A stretch of 5,374 nt of DNA from Spirochaetales bacterium (lineage in GTDB: Bacteria > Spirochaetota > Spirochaetia > B11-G9), in NCBI GenBank assembly GCA_027077185.1, contig JALTGJ010000027.1, forward strand, positions 1 to 5,374, read 5' to 3'. Positions 1-5,186 of this stretch are shown one piece after another; positions within the stretch are counted from its first letter, which is position 1; every line of letters begins with the position of its first letter. The notes below the pieces were generated by a model. The model ran no database searches. It saw only the letters and a program-made list of their open reading frames with translations, and was not told the origin of the DNA. Made by a program: the position numbers and the translations under genes.

Positions 1-272
1 TCTCTGCCTGCTGTTGCATTTAAAACAGATTCATCTGAAGAATCAGCTATATGTTCCTTAAAAGGGTTTTCAAAGCCGTAAAGAAGCTTTGAACTATCTC
101 TGAAACTTTTTAACGTTGTATTTAAATTCTTCCAGACTGTTTTCTGATCATCATAGGTTTTTTTCTGATCTTCCAGTCTTTTAAGTGGTATTCTTTCGGC
201 ATCCATAAGACCTTGAATCATCTTATCGGTCCCGTATTTACTATTTACGCCAGGGATGCTTATGTCAGACAT
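1..272 (-). CDS. fliD: Flagellar filament cap protein FliD, N-terminal part
   Basis: FliD (HAP2) caps the growing flagellar filament and helps flagellin subunits fold into place; in spirochaetes this happens in the periplasm. Only the first 90 codons lie in the window and the gene runs off the left edge. The protein starts MSDISIPGVNSKYGTDKMIQ and continues with GLMDAERIPLKRLEDQK, the usual FliD opening: a short hydrophobic IPGV segment, then the 'LM..E..PL..L' helix. Residues 60-90 include LYGFENPFKEH, typical of spirochaete FliD. The ATG at 272 has an AGGAAA ribosome site at 277-282. The flaG stop lies 33 bases upstream, so the two are probably cotranscribed, though a sigma28-like promoter inside flaG could also serve fliD. 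The family call is firm from sequence; function is from family knowledge. Confidence 0.93.
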   Translation of the reverse strand, partial: MSDISIPGVNSKYGTDKMIQGLMDAERIPLKRLEDQKKTYDDQKTVWKNLNTTLKSFRDSSKLLYGFENPFKEHIADSSDESVLNATAGR

Positions 273-305
273 TATATTTCCTAAAAATAAGAAAAAATAT
301 GTAAG

Positions 306-692
306 TTATATTTCCTCATCAAAAATTAAGCCAATCACCTCTTTCATCCTGGAATGCAGTTTAAGGAGTGTTTCCGAGGGAATAACTCTTATTACTTTAT
401 CGGTTTTGCTGTCAATCACCTTTACTACTACTTGATTCAGTTCTTTATTAACAGAATAACTAAGTTTCCTGTTAGACATATCCTGAATGTTAAGAACTTC
501 TTTAAAATACTGTTCTGTGGCAAGCCTGGATCTTTCTTTTTGTTGTTTTTCTTTCTCAAGAGTAATGTTTTTTGTGTTTTGCTGAGCAGACTTCCTTTTC
601 TGTTCGAGTTTAATCTGTTCTTTCTGTAATTCTGCAGAAACCTCACTTTTGGCCTGGGAATTATCAGTAAGTCTTTGAACGTCAATATCCAT
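306..692 (-). CDS. flaG: FlaG family flagellar protein
   Basis: FlaG is a small protein usually encoded beside fliD; in other bacteria it affects filament length, but its mechanism is poorly known. The product is 128 aa. Residues about 15-60 are rich in Lys, Glu and Gln and look like a charged helix or coiled coil, longer than in many FlaG proteins. Residues about 74-124 hold the conserved FlaG core, including VVVKVIDSKTDKVIRVIPSE, which corresponds to the family pattern 'V.D..T..VIR.IP'. I chose the ATG at 692 because GGTGA (702-698) sits five bases upstream. The in-frame ATG at 704 has no ribosome site and emerges directly from a hairpin and T run. A GTG at 779 would add 29 residues unlike FlaG. 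The gene lies between the second flaB and fliD, in the expected order. Confidence 0.88.
   Translation of the reverse strand: MDIDVQRLTDNSQAKSEVSAELQKEQIKLEQKRKSAQQNTKNITLEKEKQQKERSRLATEQYFKEVLNIQDMSNRKLSYSVNKELNQVVVKVIDSKTDKVIRVIPSETLLKLHSRMKEVIGLIFDEEI
397..424 (-). promoter_or_regulatory. Possible sigma28 promoter inside flaG, facing fliD
   Basis: On the minus strand TAAA (424-421) is followed after 16 bases by ACCGATAA (404-397), a 7 of 8 match to the flagellar sigma28 (FliA) -10 consensus GCCGATAA. The usual spacing is 15, and the better-placed flaB promoter in this window also has 16. It would start a transcript about 115 bases upstream of fliD. The caution is that it lies in the conserved FlaG motif DSKTDKV, so the bases may simply encode protein. 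Confidence 0.35.
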
Positions 693-707
693 AATATTCA
701 CCATAAT

Positions 708-736
708 AAAACGGGAGAGGGGCGCGACCCCCCCCG
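708..736 (-). terminator. GC-rich terminator-like hairpin between flaB and flaG
   Basis: The minus-strand RNA reads CGGGGGGGG, loop UCGCG, CCCCUCUCCCG, then UUUUAUU. GGGG pairs with CCCC, one G with U, and CGGG with CCCG around a two-base bulge, giving about nine mostly G-C pairs followed by four U residues. This is the layout of a weak intrinsic terminator. It sits between the second flaB stop and the flaG start, in DNA otherwise poor in G and C. Because flaG and fliD follow on the same strand, it more likely reduces readthrough than stops it. One stem arm is an uninterrupted run of eight G (735-728). Confidence 0.5.
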
Positions 737-746
737 ATAGCAATAG

Positions 747-775
747 TGATAAGATAACGTCCAGAAATCTTATCA
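747..775 (-). other. Nine-base-pair stem-loop just after the second flaB
   Basis: TGATAAGAT (775-767 on the minus strand) and ATCTTATCA (755-747) are a perfect nine-base inverted repeat around an 11-base loop, starting 21 bases after the flaB stop. No T run follows, so it is not an intrinsic terminator on its own. It could shield the 3' end of a processed flaB message or form a tandem with the GC-rich hairpin directly downstream. The repeat is seen directly; the role is inferred. Confidence 0.45.
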
Positions 776-796
776 ACACCTTTGAACGGTTTATTA

Positions 797-1642
797 CTAC
801 AGTAACTGCAGTACTGATTGTGTACTGGCATTTGCCTGTGCAAGCATTGCTGTATTAGCCTGAACAAGAATTTGATTCTTTGTGTAGTCAACCATTTCGC
901 TGGCCATATCAACATCTCTAATTCTCGATTCTGCTGCCTGAAGGTTTTCAGATGCAATTGAAACACCTTTTGATGCCATTTCAAATCTATTTTGGTAAGC
1001 TCCCAAATCAGCTCTCTGCTGAGAAACAACTTTTAATGCTGAATCCACCATTCCGATTGCCATGTTGGAATCTTCAGGTGTAGAAATATTAATTGTTTCG
1101 GAACTTCCCTGAGCTCCCTGAATACCAAGCGCCTGTGCTGTCATTGTACCGATGTAGACTCTTTCACTCTGGTCCATATTTGCTCCGACCTGAAACTGCA
1201 TAATAGTTTCCGAATCTCTGGAAAAATTGCCTGTAAGCATATTCATACCGTTAAACTGGGCATGAGAGGCAATCCTGTTGACTTCATCAACCAACTGGGA
1301 TACTTCAACCTGAATTTGCATTCGATCTTCGCTGGTGTATACACCATTTGCTGACTGAACTGAAAGTTCACGAAGTCTGTGTAGAATATCCTGGGTTTCA
1401 TTCAGGTAGCCTTCAGCTGTTTGAATAAATGATACCCCATTCTGAATATTTCTGTCAGCCTGGTTAAGTCCACGAATTTGGCTTCTTAACTTTTCAGAAA
1501 CTGCCAAACCTGATGCATCGTCTCCACCCTTGTTAATTCGCATACCGGAACTAAGTTTTTCAATGTTGTTTGCTACATCCCTTCCTCTGTTTGCGAGTGT
1601 TCTGTTTGCATACATTGCGCTCATATTGTGATTTATTATCAT
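797..1642 (-). CDS. flaB: Periplasmic flagellar filament core flagellin FlaB (second copy)
   Basis: FlaB subunits polymerise into the core of the spirochaete periplasmic flagellar filament. The product is 281 aa, close to the usual length of about 285. It holds only the conserved D0/D1 ends of flagellin with no outer variable domain. The N-terminal helices carry [11 protein letters not shown] and [20 protein letters not shown] (about 27-59). Next come [20 protein letters not shown] and FNGMNMLTG. The C-terminus has [26 protein letters not shown] and [16 protein letters not shown]. There is no signal peptide, as expected for export by the flagellar type III apparatus. The ATG at 1642 has a very strong AAGGAGGG site (1654-1647). 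The gene ends in three in-frame stops, TAG TAA TAA. The two flaB genes share long protein stretches but differ at many synonymous sites, so the duplication is old and not recently homogenised. I cannot assign a FlaB number with confidence. Confidence 0.97.
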   Translation of the reverse strand: MIINHNMSAMYANRTLANRGRDVANNIEKLSSGMRINKGGDDASGLAVSEKLRSQIRGLNQADRNIQNGVSFIQTAEGYLNETQDILHRLRELSVQSANGVYTSEDRMQIQVEVSQLVDEVNRIASHAQFNGMNMLTGNFSRDSETIMQFQVGANMDQSERVYIGTMTAQALGIQGAQGSSETINISTPEDSNMAIGMVDSALKVVSQQRADLGAYQNRFEMASKGVSIASENLQAAESRIRDVDMASEMVDYTKNQILVQANTAMLAQANASTQSVLQLL

Positions 1643-1646
1643 GTAA

Positions 1647-1685
1647 CCCTCCTTGATAGGTTAAAAGAGGCATCCTTTGCCTCTT
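1647..1685 (-). promoter_or_regulatory. Probable CsrA-binding leader of the second flaB
   Basis: The minus-strand RNA forms a perfect eight-base-pair hairpin, AAGAGGCA / TGCCTCTT (1685-1678 with 1672-1665), with AAGGA in the loop. The core CAAAGGATG is close to the CsrA target consensus CARGGAUG, and CsrA prefers GGA in a hairpin loop. A second GGA lies 23 bases downstream, inside the AAGGAGGG ribosome site (1654-1647). Two such sites, one at the Shine-Dalgarno, are the known arrangement on the Bacillus hag leader, and CsrA control of flaB is known in Borrelia. No csrA or fliW gene is visible here. Confidence 0.6.
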
Positions 1686-1698
1686 GCTTTATGCATGG

Positions 1699-1746
1699 TT
1701 AGGAAGGAAACAAAAGATCATTTTGCGCCTCTTTTGCCCCGTTCAT
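1699..1746 (-). CDS. Possible 15-codon leader peptide ahead of the second flaB
   Basis: ATG at 1746 opens a 15-codon frame, MNGAKEAQNDLLFPS, closed by TAA at 1701-1699. A purine-rich AAGGAAGGA directly precedes the ATG and could act as a ribosome site, although the spacing is short. The frame lies almost exactly inside a stem-loop: its ribosome site and ATG are in the 5' arm and its last codons and stop in the 3' arm. A ribosome here would open that stem. I recognise no family. A short frame of this kind can easily arise by chance. Confidence 0.25.
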   Translation of the reverse strand: MNGAKEAQNDLLFPS

Positions 1747-1754
1747 TCCTTCCT
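1701..1754 (-). other. Nine-base-pair stem with long loop in the flaB-flaB spacer
   Basis: AGGAAGGAA (1754-1746 on the minus strand) pairs perfectly with TTCCTTCCT (1709-1701) around a 36-base loop. The loop contains a smaller possible hairpin, CAAAA/TTTTG. The 5' arm is Shine-Dalgarno-like, so the stem would hide it. It lies about 60 bases before the flaB start and just ahead of the CsrA-type hairpin. The repeat is seen directly; formation in RNA is not proven. Confidence 0.4.
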
Positions 1755-1772
1755 TAAATACGAGGAGATTTA

Positions 1773-1810
1773 TCCGACCCACACTGTTTAATAATAACAG
1801 GTGGATCAGA
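1773..1810 (-). other. Fifteen-base-pair stem-loop in the flaB-flaB spacer
   Basis: The minus-strand RNA TCTGATCCACCTGTT (1810-1796) pairs with AACAG plus GTGGGTCGGA (1788-1773), with one bulged base, two G-U pairs and a seven-base loop ATTATTA. It is the strongest hairpin in the 258-base spacer between the flagellin genes. No T run follows, so it is not a canonical terminator. It may stabilise the 3' end of the first flaB message or mark a processing point that lets the two messages differ in abundance. Confidence 0.5.
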
Positions 1811-1834
1811 AACTCCCTTCGCACAACTATGCCC

Positions 1835-1861
1835 TTTATAATAAGGAGAGTATTATTTCAA
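1835..1861 (-). promoter_or_regulatory. Weak candidate sigma70 promoter for the second flaB
   Basis: TTGAAA (1861-1856) and TATAAA (1840-1835) each match the sigma70 consensus at five of six bases, but the spacing is only 15. I found no sigma28 pattern with acceptable spacing in this spacer, so the second flaB may depend on readthrough from the first. This is a weak call. Confidence 0.2.
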
Positions 1862-1900
1862 AGAACGTCGGTTAATTTATAATATTACTACTATAAACCT

Positions 1901-2761
1901 CTATCTAAATAACTGCAATACGGATTGTGTGGATGAATTAGCCTGGGCAAGCATTGCTGTTCCAGCCTGAACAAGAATCTGGTTCTTTGAGAAATCTACC
2001 ATTTCCTGTGCCATATCAACGTCTCTGATTCTCGATTCTGCAGCCTGAAGATTTTCAGCACCAATATCAATACCATTAATTGCCATAGAGAGTCTGTTTT
2101 GATAAGCACCTAAGTCTGCTCTCTGTTTATTTACTGTTTTTAGAGCCATATCAATGGTTCCAATTGACATATTTGCATCTTCAGGTGAACGTATTGAAAT
2201 AAAGTCGCCTGTTCCTACGTTTGTAATCCCCAGTCCCTGGGATGTCATTGTTCCAATAAAGACTCTTTCCCTTTGGTCCATATTTGCTCCAATGTGCAGC
2301 CACATTGATCCTGTTATTGTGTTTTCTCCTGTTTCTCTGGCAAAACGTCCGGTAAGCATGTTCATGCCGTTAAATTGAGCATGGGATGCAATTCGATCTA
2401 TTTCATCTACAAGCTGACTGACTTCAACCTGGATCTGCATTCTGTCTTCTTCAGTATAAATCCCATTTGCAGCCTGCACCGAAAGTTCTCTCATTCGGTG
2501 AAGAATATCCTGAGTTTCCTGCATATACCCTTCTGCTGTCTGGATAAATGAAATACCGTTTGCAGCATTTCGCGATGCCTGGTGAAGTCCACGAATCTGT
2601 GCTCTCATTTTTTCAGATACTGCAAGTCCGGATGCATCATCTCCTGCTCTGTTAATTCTTAAGCCCGAAGATAGCTTTTCCATGTTTCCTGCAACTTTGC
2701 TGTTTGTTCGGCCCAGTTGATTTTGTGCGAATACTGCACTCATGTTGTGATTAATTATCAT
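1901..2761 (-). CDS. flaB: Periplasmic flagellar filament core flagellin FlaB (first copy)
   Basis: This is the first of two tandem core flagellins. The product is 286 aa, the usual FlaB length, and consists of D0/D1 sequence only. Landmarks are [20 protein letters not shown] and [12 protein letters not shown] near the N-terminus, [20 protein letters not shown] and [20 protein letters not shown] in the middle, and [28 protein letters not shown] and [17 protein letters not shown] at the end. The [20 protein letters not shown] segment and final Arg resemble what I remember of treponemal FlaB1. I start it at the ATG at 2761, which has GGAGG (2772-2768) six bases upstream and gives the family-standard MIINHNMSA. 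An in-frame ATG at 2782 would add seven residues encoded across the ribosome site. A sigma28-type promoter lies at 2972-2945, giving a long structured leader. Confidence 0.97.
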   Translation of the reverse strand: MIINHNMSAVFAQNQLGRTNSKVAGNMEKLSSGLRINRAGDDASGLAVSEKMRAQIRGLHQASRNAANGISFIQTAEGYMQETQDILHRMRELSVQAANGIYTEEDRMQIQVEVSQLVDEIDRIASHAQFNGMNMLTGRFARETGENTITGSMWLHIGANMDQRERVFIGTMTSQGLGITNVGTGDFISIRSPEDANMSIGTIDMALKTVNKQRADLGAYQNRLSMAINGIDIGAENLQAAESRIRDVDMAQEMVDFSKNQILVQAGTAMLAQANSSTQSVLQLFR

Positions 2762-2767
2762 TTGTTT

Positions 2768-2805
2768 CCTCCATGAAAACATTTTACAGAAGCATCCTTG
2801 CTCCT
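2768..2805 (-). promoter_or_regulatory. Probable CsrA-binding leader of the first flaB
   Basis: AGGAGCA (2805-2799) pairs with TGCTTCT (2794-2788), one pair being G-U, and presents AGGA as a four-base loop. The core GCAAGGATGC contains CAAGGATG, an exact match to the CsrA consensus CARGGAUG. A second GGA lies 25 bases downstream in the GGAGG ribosome site (2772-2768). The second flaB has the same hairpin with different paired bases (GGAGC/GCTTC here, GAGGC/GCCTC there), so structure and loop are kept while stem sequence shifts. A ten-A run precedes it on the RNA. Confidence 0.62.
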
Positions 2806-2819
2806 TTTTTTTTTATCGA

Positions 2820-2855
2820 TAATAAAAAATACGTAAAAATAAATATTTTTTATTA
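2820..2855 (-). other. Twelve-base A/T inverted repeat in the first flaB leader
   Basis: TAATAAAAAATA and TATTTTTTATTA form a perfect 12-base inverted repeat (2855-2844 with 2831-2820) around a 12-base loop. The stem has no G or C. It is followed by TTATCGATAA and ten A residues before the CsrA-type hairpin. It could be a weak RNA hairpin, an A/U-rich translation-enhancing leader, or bent DNA. I cannot tell which. Confidence 0.4.
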
Positions 2856-2892
2856 AGGCATCTCAGATTTCTCCGATATTATTACTATAGGG

Positions 2893-2934
2893 GGGAAGGC
2901 TGTATTTCTCCAGGTACCATGGATACAACTTCCC
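2893..2934 (-). other. Stem-loop near the 5' end of the first flaB message
   Basis: The minus-strand RNA pairs GGGAAG (2934-2929) with CTTCCC (2898-2893), then TGTAT with ATACA, then CCA with TGG, in one continuous hairpin with small internal loops. If the sigma28 promoter at 2972-2945 is used, the transcript starts about five bases before this stem. That placement suits a 5' stabiliser of an abundant message. Pairing is by eye. Confidence 0.45.
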
Positions 2935-2944
2935 TCATTGAAGA

Positions 2945-2972
2945 GCATCGGCTGTGTAAGTTAATAGCTTTA
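2945..2972 (-). promoter_or_regulatory. Sigma28 (FliA)-type promoter of the first flaB
   Basis: TAAA (2972-2969) is followed after 16 bases by GCCGATGC (2952-2945). The sigma28 consensus is TAAA, about 15 bases, GCCGATAA, so the -35 core is perfect and the -10 matches at six of eight, including GCCGAT. It lies directly after the TPR gene. Predicted start is about 2939-2937, giving a leader of about 175 bases. Sigma28 control is usual for flagellins. Confidence 0.55.
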
Positions 2973-2992
2973 GGAATTTATTTAAAAAAATA

Positions 2993-4105
2993 TTATTTTA
3001 GTAGAAATTCAATATATTTTTGAGCAATCCTGTCCTCAGGTTCTATTTCCAGAACAGTTTTAAAGAAACCCAGAGCTTCTACCTGTTTGTTTTCTTTTAA
3101 AGCAAGTATTCCAAAGTTTGAAATAATTTTTATATTTTCACCGTCCAGCCTGAGGGCCTGGGATAGTTTTTTACGGCATTCAATATATTCACCCAGTTCA
3201 AGATAACAAATTGCCAGCTCATTATAAGTATCAATATTTTCAGGATTCAGATTTAAACATTTTACCAGAGCTTCTTTTCCTTTTTGATAGTTGCCAATTC
3301 TGCGATATGCCCAACCTAAAAGAAACCATGCATTCCAAATATCTTTATTTGAATCAATATATTGTTTAACTTTTTTAATACCCGATTCTTCTTTCCCTAT
3401 TTTTATGAGTTCATATGCCTCATTAAAAATTGTGTCTTCGTTGGAAAGATTTTGAATTTTTTCTAAAATATGTCTTACATGATTCTGTTTATCAATATCC
3501 TTGGTTATGGAAAGGTAGTGTTTGAGCAGTAATCCTGCTTTTGACATATTCCCGTGTTTTAAATAAAAATTACCTGCATTAAATATTGCGTTTTCAGAAT
3601 TTGGGTGCAGTTTCATTATTCTTTTATATATTGAAAAAGCTTCATCTTTTTTTTGTTCTGCGAGATTAGAATTTTTAAGATTTTCATATAATTCTGCCTG
3701 CTCTTCCAGGACCAGGGCAAGATTTGTCAGATTTTGTTCTATATCCGGATGATAATTTGCAAGTGCTCTAAAAATTTCCTCTGCAATCTCAAAATCTTTG
3801 TTGTTGGCTTTTATTATACCTGTCTGGGTCATTTCTTCATTAATCCTAGGTTTAACAAAATCAATAAAATTTCTGTAGTAGTTAATATTTTTATGTTCAG
3901 AATCCCATGCAAAAATTTTTAACATTCCTGCAATGATCATTTCCCATGAGAGATCCTGCATTTGCCAATTTGTTTCATCTATAGGTATTTCAACCGGTAA
4001 AAGTATTGAGGTATCAATTTTAAAACCATCTATATCCTGTTCAGAATCTTCAGGAATAGAAACATATACTATTCGTTCAAGTTTTGAGTGCTTATTTGTT
4101 TTCAT
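2993..4105 (-). CDS. TPR-repeat protein of the flagellin locus
   Basis: This 370-aa protein is probably a cytoplasmic protein-binding scaffold; I see no signal peptide or membrane segment. The first 100 residues are acidic and not repeat-like. From about 105 to the end it is built of tetratricopeptide units. The clearest are at about 257-290 (WFLLGWAYRRIGNYQKGKEA), 291-324 (YNELAICYLELGEYIECRKK) and 325-358 (ILALKENKQVEALGFFKTVL, then EIEPED); weaker units lie at about 105-138, 139-172, 173-205 and 226-255. The gene begins 27 bases after the pilZ stop and probably shares its transcript. No good ribosome site precedes the ATG at 4105, so expression may be low. Its place between pilZ and flaB suggests a flagellar or motility role, but the partner is unknown. 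Confidence 0.85.
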   Translation of the reverse strand: MKTNKHSKLERIVYVSIPEDSEQDIDGFKIDTSILLPVEIPIDETNWQMQDLSWEMIIAGMLKIFAWDSEHKNINYYRNFIDFVKPRINEEMTQTGIIKANNKDFEIAEEIFRALANYHPDIEQNLTNLALVLEEQAELYENLKNSNLAEQKKDEAFSIYKRIMKLHPNSENAIFNAGNFYLKHGNMSKAGLLLKHYLSITKDIDKQNHVRHILEKIQNLSNEDTIFNEAYELIKIGKEESGIKKVKQYIDSNKDIWNAWFLLGWAYRRIGNYQKGKEALVKCLNLNPENIDTYNELAICYLELGEYIECRKKLSQALRLDGENIKIISNFGILALKENKQVEALGFFKTVLEIEPEDRIAQKYIEFLLK

Positions 4106-4132
4106 TTAATATTATCTGTCATCCATACAAGG

Positions 4133-4951
4133 TTATTTCTGACTATTCCCGGTATTACGTTTTACAGTCAGATATGAATTTATCATTTTTTTATAGTCCA
4201 TAGAAATAGAATTTTCATTAAATTTTATTGCCAGTACGGCAATATCCTTTCTATCAGCAACAGTTTCTACTCTTACTACTTTTCCCGGCAGTGTAAATAT
4301 TTTATCATCCCGGGCAACAATACCAAGGACGCATTCTTTATCGTTAAGAAACTTTGCTATACCGGGAAGAACCAGTTTTGCTCCCGAAAAGCTTAAATCT
4401 CTTATAATACAATTTCTAGGTATTCCATCCAGGGATATTTTTGCATTTTTGGATACCAGTCCCAGTATACGTAAACTATCTGCTGTAATATTAATTCTTT
4501 CGTCGGTGCGTTTCTTTGAATTTACATTAACTTCAAGCATCTGCCCCAGTATTGCTATAAGATCATCCGGTGGACGTTTAGTATAAACAAGATTAACAAA
4601 GTTAAGGTTTGGATTGTTCTTATTATAGGGGTTAAATCCTGAAACTTTGGCAGACACAAAAAATAAGAGTTTATTTTTTTTATCTTCAATACTAAAAGCG
4701 AATCTAAGGGCAACAAGGTTGTTTGCTTTTCTAATTAGCTCAAATGAATCCTGTCCCATATTAACTATTATTTTTGCATTTGTCATTGAAGTTGAATAAA
4801 TTATACCTGGCCATTGTGTCCCCAGACATTTTAGGTAAACATGCTTAGGAAGAAGATTCAGATTTTGTGTCACTTCTTTTGTAAAAGTTACATCAATATC
4901 TTTGAAATTCTCATAGAATCTGTTTATTTGCTGACTTGTTAATACTGCCAT
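4133..4951 (-). CDS. PilZ-domain cyclic di-GMP receptor, YcgR-like
   Basis: PilZ domains bind cyclic di-GMP and commonly alter flagellar function. The product is 272 aa. Residues about 15-140 form an N-terminal beta-rich domain of the YcgR N-terminal kind, and about 145-265 form the PilZ domain. Both ligand motifs are intact: RxxxR as RTDER (148-152) and (D/N)xSxxG as DLSFSG (185-190), about 33 residues apart as is normal. Cyclic di-GMP binding is therefore likely. There is no signal peptide or membrane segment, so it is cytoplasmic. The ATG at 4951 has no Shine-Dalgarno because a strong sigma70-like promoter lies only about 12 bases upstream. The TPR gene follows at 27 bases. PilZ proteins are known to be needed for normal motility in several spirochaetes, which fits this locus; action on the motor here is inference. 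Confidence 0.9.
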   Translation of the reverse strand: MAVLTSQQINRFYENFKDIDVTFTKEVTQNLNLLPKHVYLKCLGTQWPGIIYSTSMTNAKIIVNMGQDSFELIRKANNLVALRFAFSIEDKKNKLLFFVSAKVSGFNPYNKNNPNLNFVNLVYTKRPPDDLIAILGQMLEVNVNSKKRTDERINITADSLRILGLVSKNAKISLDGIPRNCIIRDLSFSGAKLVLPGIAKFLNDKECVLGIVARDDKIFTLPGKVVRVETVADRKDIAVLAIKFNENSISMDYKKMINSYLTVKRNTGNSQK

Positions 4952-4962
4952 AATTGTTTTAG

Positions 4963-4991
4963 ATAGTAGTATCTGCTTAGTTTATTGTCAA
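4963..4991 (-). promoter_or_regulatory. Sigma70 promoter of the pilZ-TPR operon
   Basis: A perfect -35 TTGACA (4991-4986) is followed after exactly 17 bases by TACTAT (4968-4963), which matches TATAAT at four of six. Transcription would start near 4957-4955, only about four to six bases before the ATG at 4951, giving an almost leaderless message. The -35 begins 12 bases after the U run of the 6S RNA. Confidence 0.65.
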
Positions 4992-5003
4992 TATATTTAA
5001 TTG

Positions 5004-5180
5004 AAAAAAACCCGCAGTGCCGCTTGGTGAAATATCTCTTGAACTCGTATGTCCAAGTGGGTGAACGCTTACCGGAATCCTGTACGATTCAAAGAACCAC
5101 GCAATTCAACCAATAAATTTGTATCCCCAATAAATATTTTTGACCCAAGAGATCTCTATCACCTCCCGAACACCGCAGGA
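5004..5180 (-). ncRNA. ssrS: 6S RNA, regulator of sigma70 RNA polymerase
   Basis: 6S RNA mimics an open promoter, binds housekeeping RNA polymerase and changes transcription in slow growth. The predicted RNA is about 177 nt, close to the usual 180. Its ends pair as CCTGCGGTG (5179-5171) with CACTGCGGG (5019-5011), nine pairs including two G-U. Just inside are TGTTCG on the 5' side and AAGCGGCA on the 3' side, equivalent to GATGTTCG / GCGGCATC of E. coli 6S. Further in, GGTGA pairs with TCACC and ATCTCTTG with CAAGAGAT, leaving the large central region open, with a small GAATC/GATTC hairpin in it. A seven-T run (5010-5004) ends the RNA. No plausible protein is encoded on either strand. The call rests on signature bases and hand pairing, not a covariance search. 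Confidence 0.78.
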
Positions 5181-5186
5181 AAATTT

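Noticed and set aside
354..629. Plus-strand open frame of 91 codons
   Set aside because: Lies antisense to flaG; its Phe-rich product mirrors the Lys-rich coding of flaG and has no family resemblance.
693..779. Longer flaG starting at GTG 779 or ATG 704
   Set aside because: The extra residues are unlike FlaG, run through a hairpin, and lack a properly spaced ribosome site; ATG 692 has GGTGA.
437..1029. Minus-strand frames at 437-685 and 682-1029
   Set aside because: They are out-of-frame shadows of flaG and the second flaB, which are clear family members.
1771..1790. TTAAAC...GTCGGATAA read as a sigma28 promoter for the second flaB
   Set aside because: The gap between TAAA and the -10-like element is far shorter than 15 and the bases are better explained as a hairpin arm.
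2154..2378. Plus-strand frame of 74 codons
   Set aside because: Antisense shadow of the first flaB.
797..2761. Recent duplication or gene conversion between the two flaB genes
   Set aside because: Protein stretches are shared but synonymous positions differ throughout, so the copies are old.
2762..2782. flaB start at ATG 2782
   Set aside because: The added seven codons are encoded across the GGAGG site that serves the family-standard MIINHNMSA start at 2761.
2811..2820. ATCGATAA as a sigma28 -10 for the first flaB
   Set aside because: No TAAA at 15-16 bases upstream, only T-rich sequence.
2985..2995. T run after the TPR stop as a terminator
   Set aside because: No stable hairpin precedes it.
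3734..3922. Plus-strand frame of 62 codons
   Set aside because: Antisense shadow of the TPR gene.
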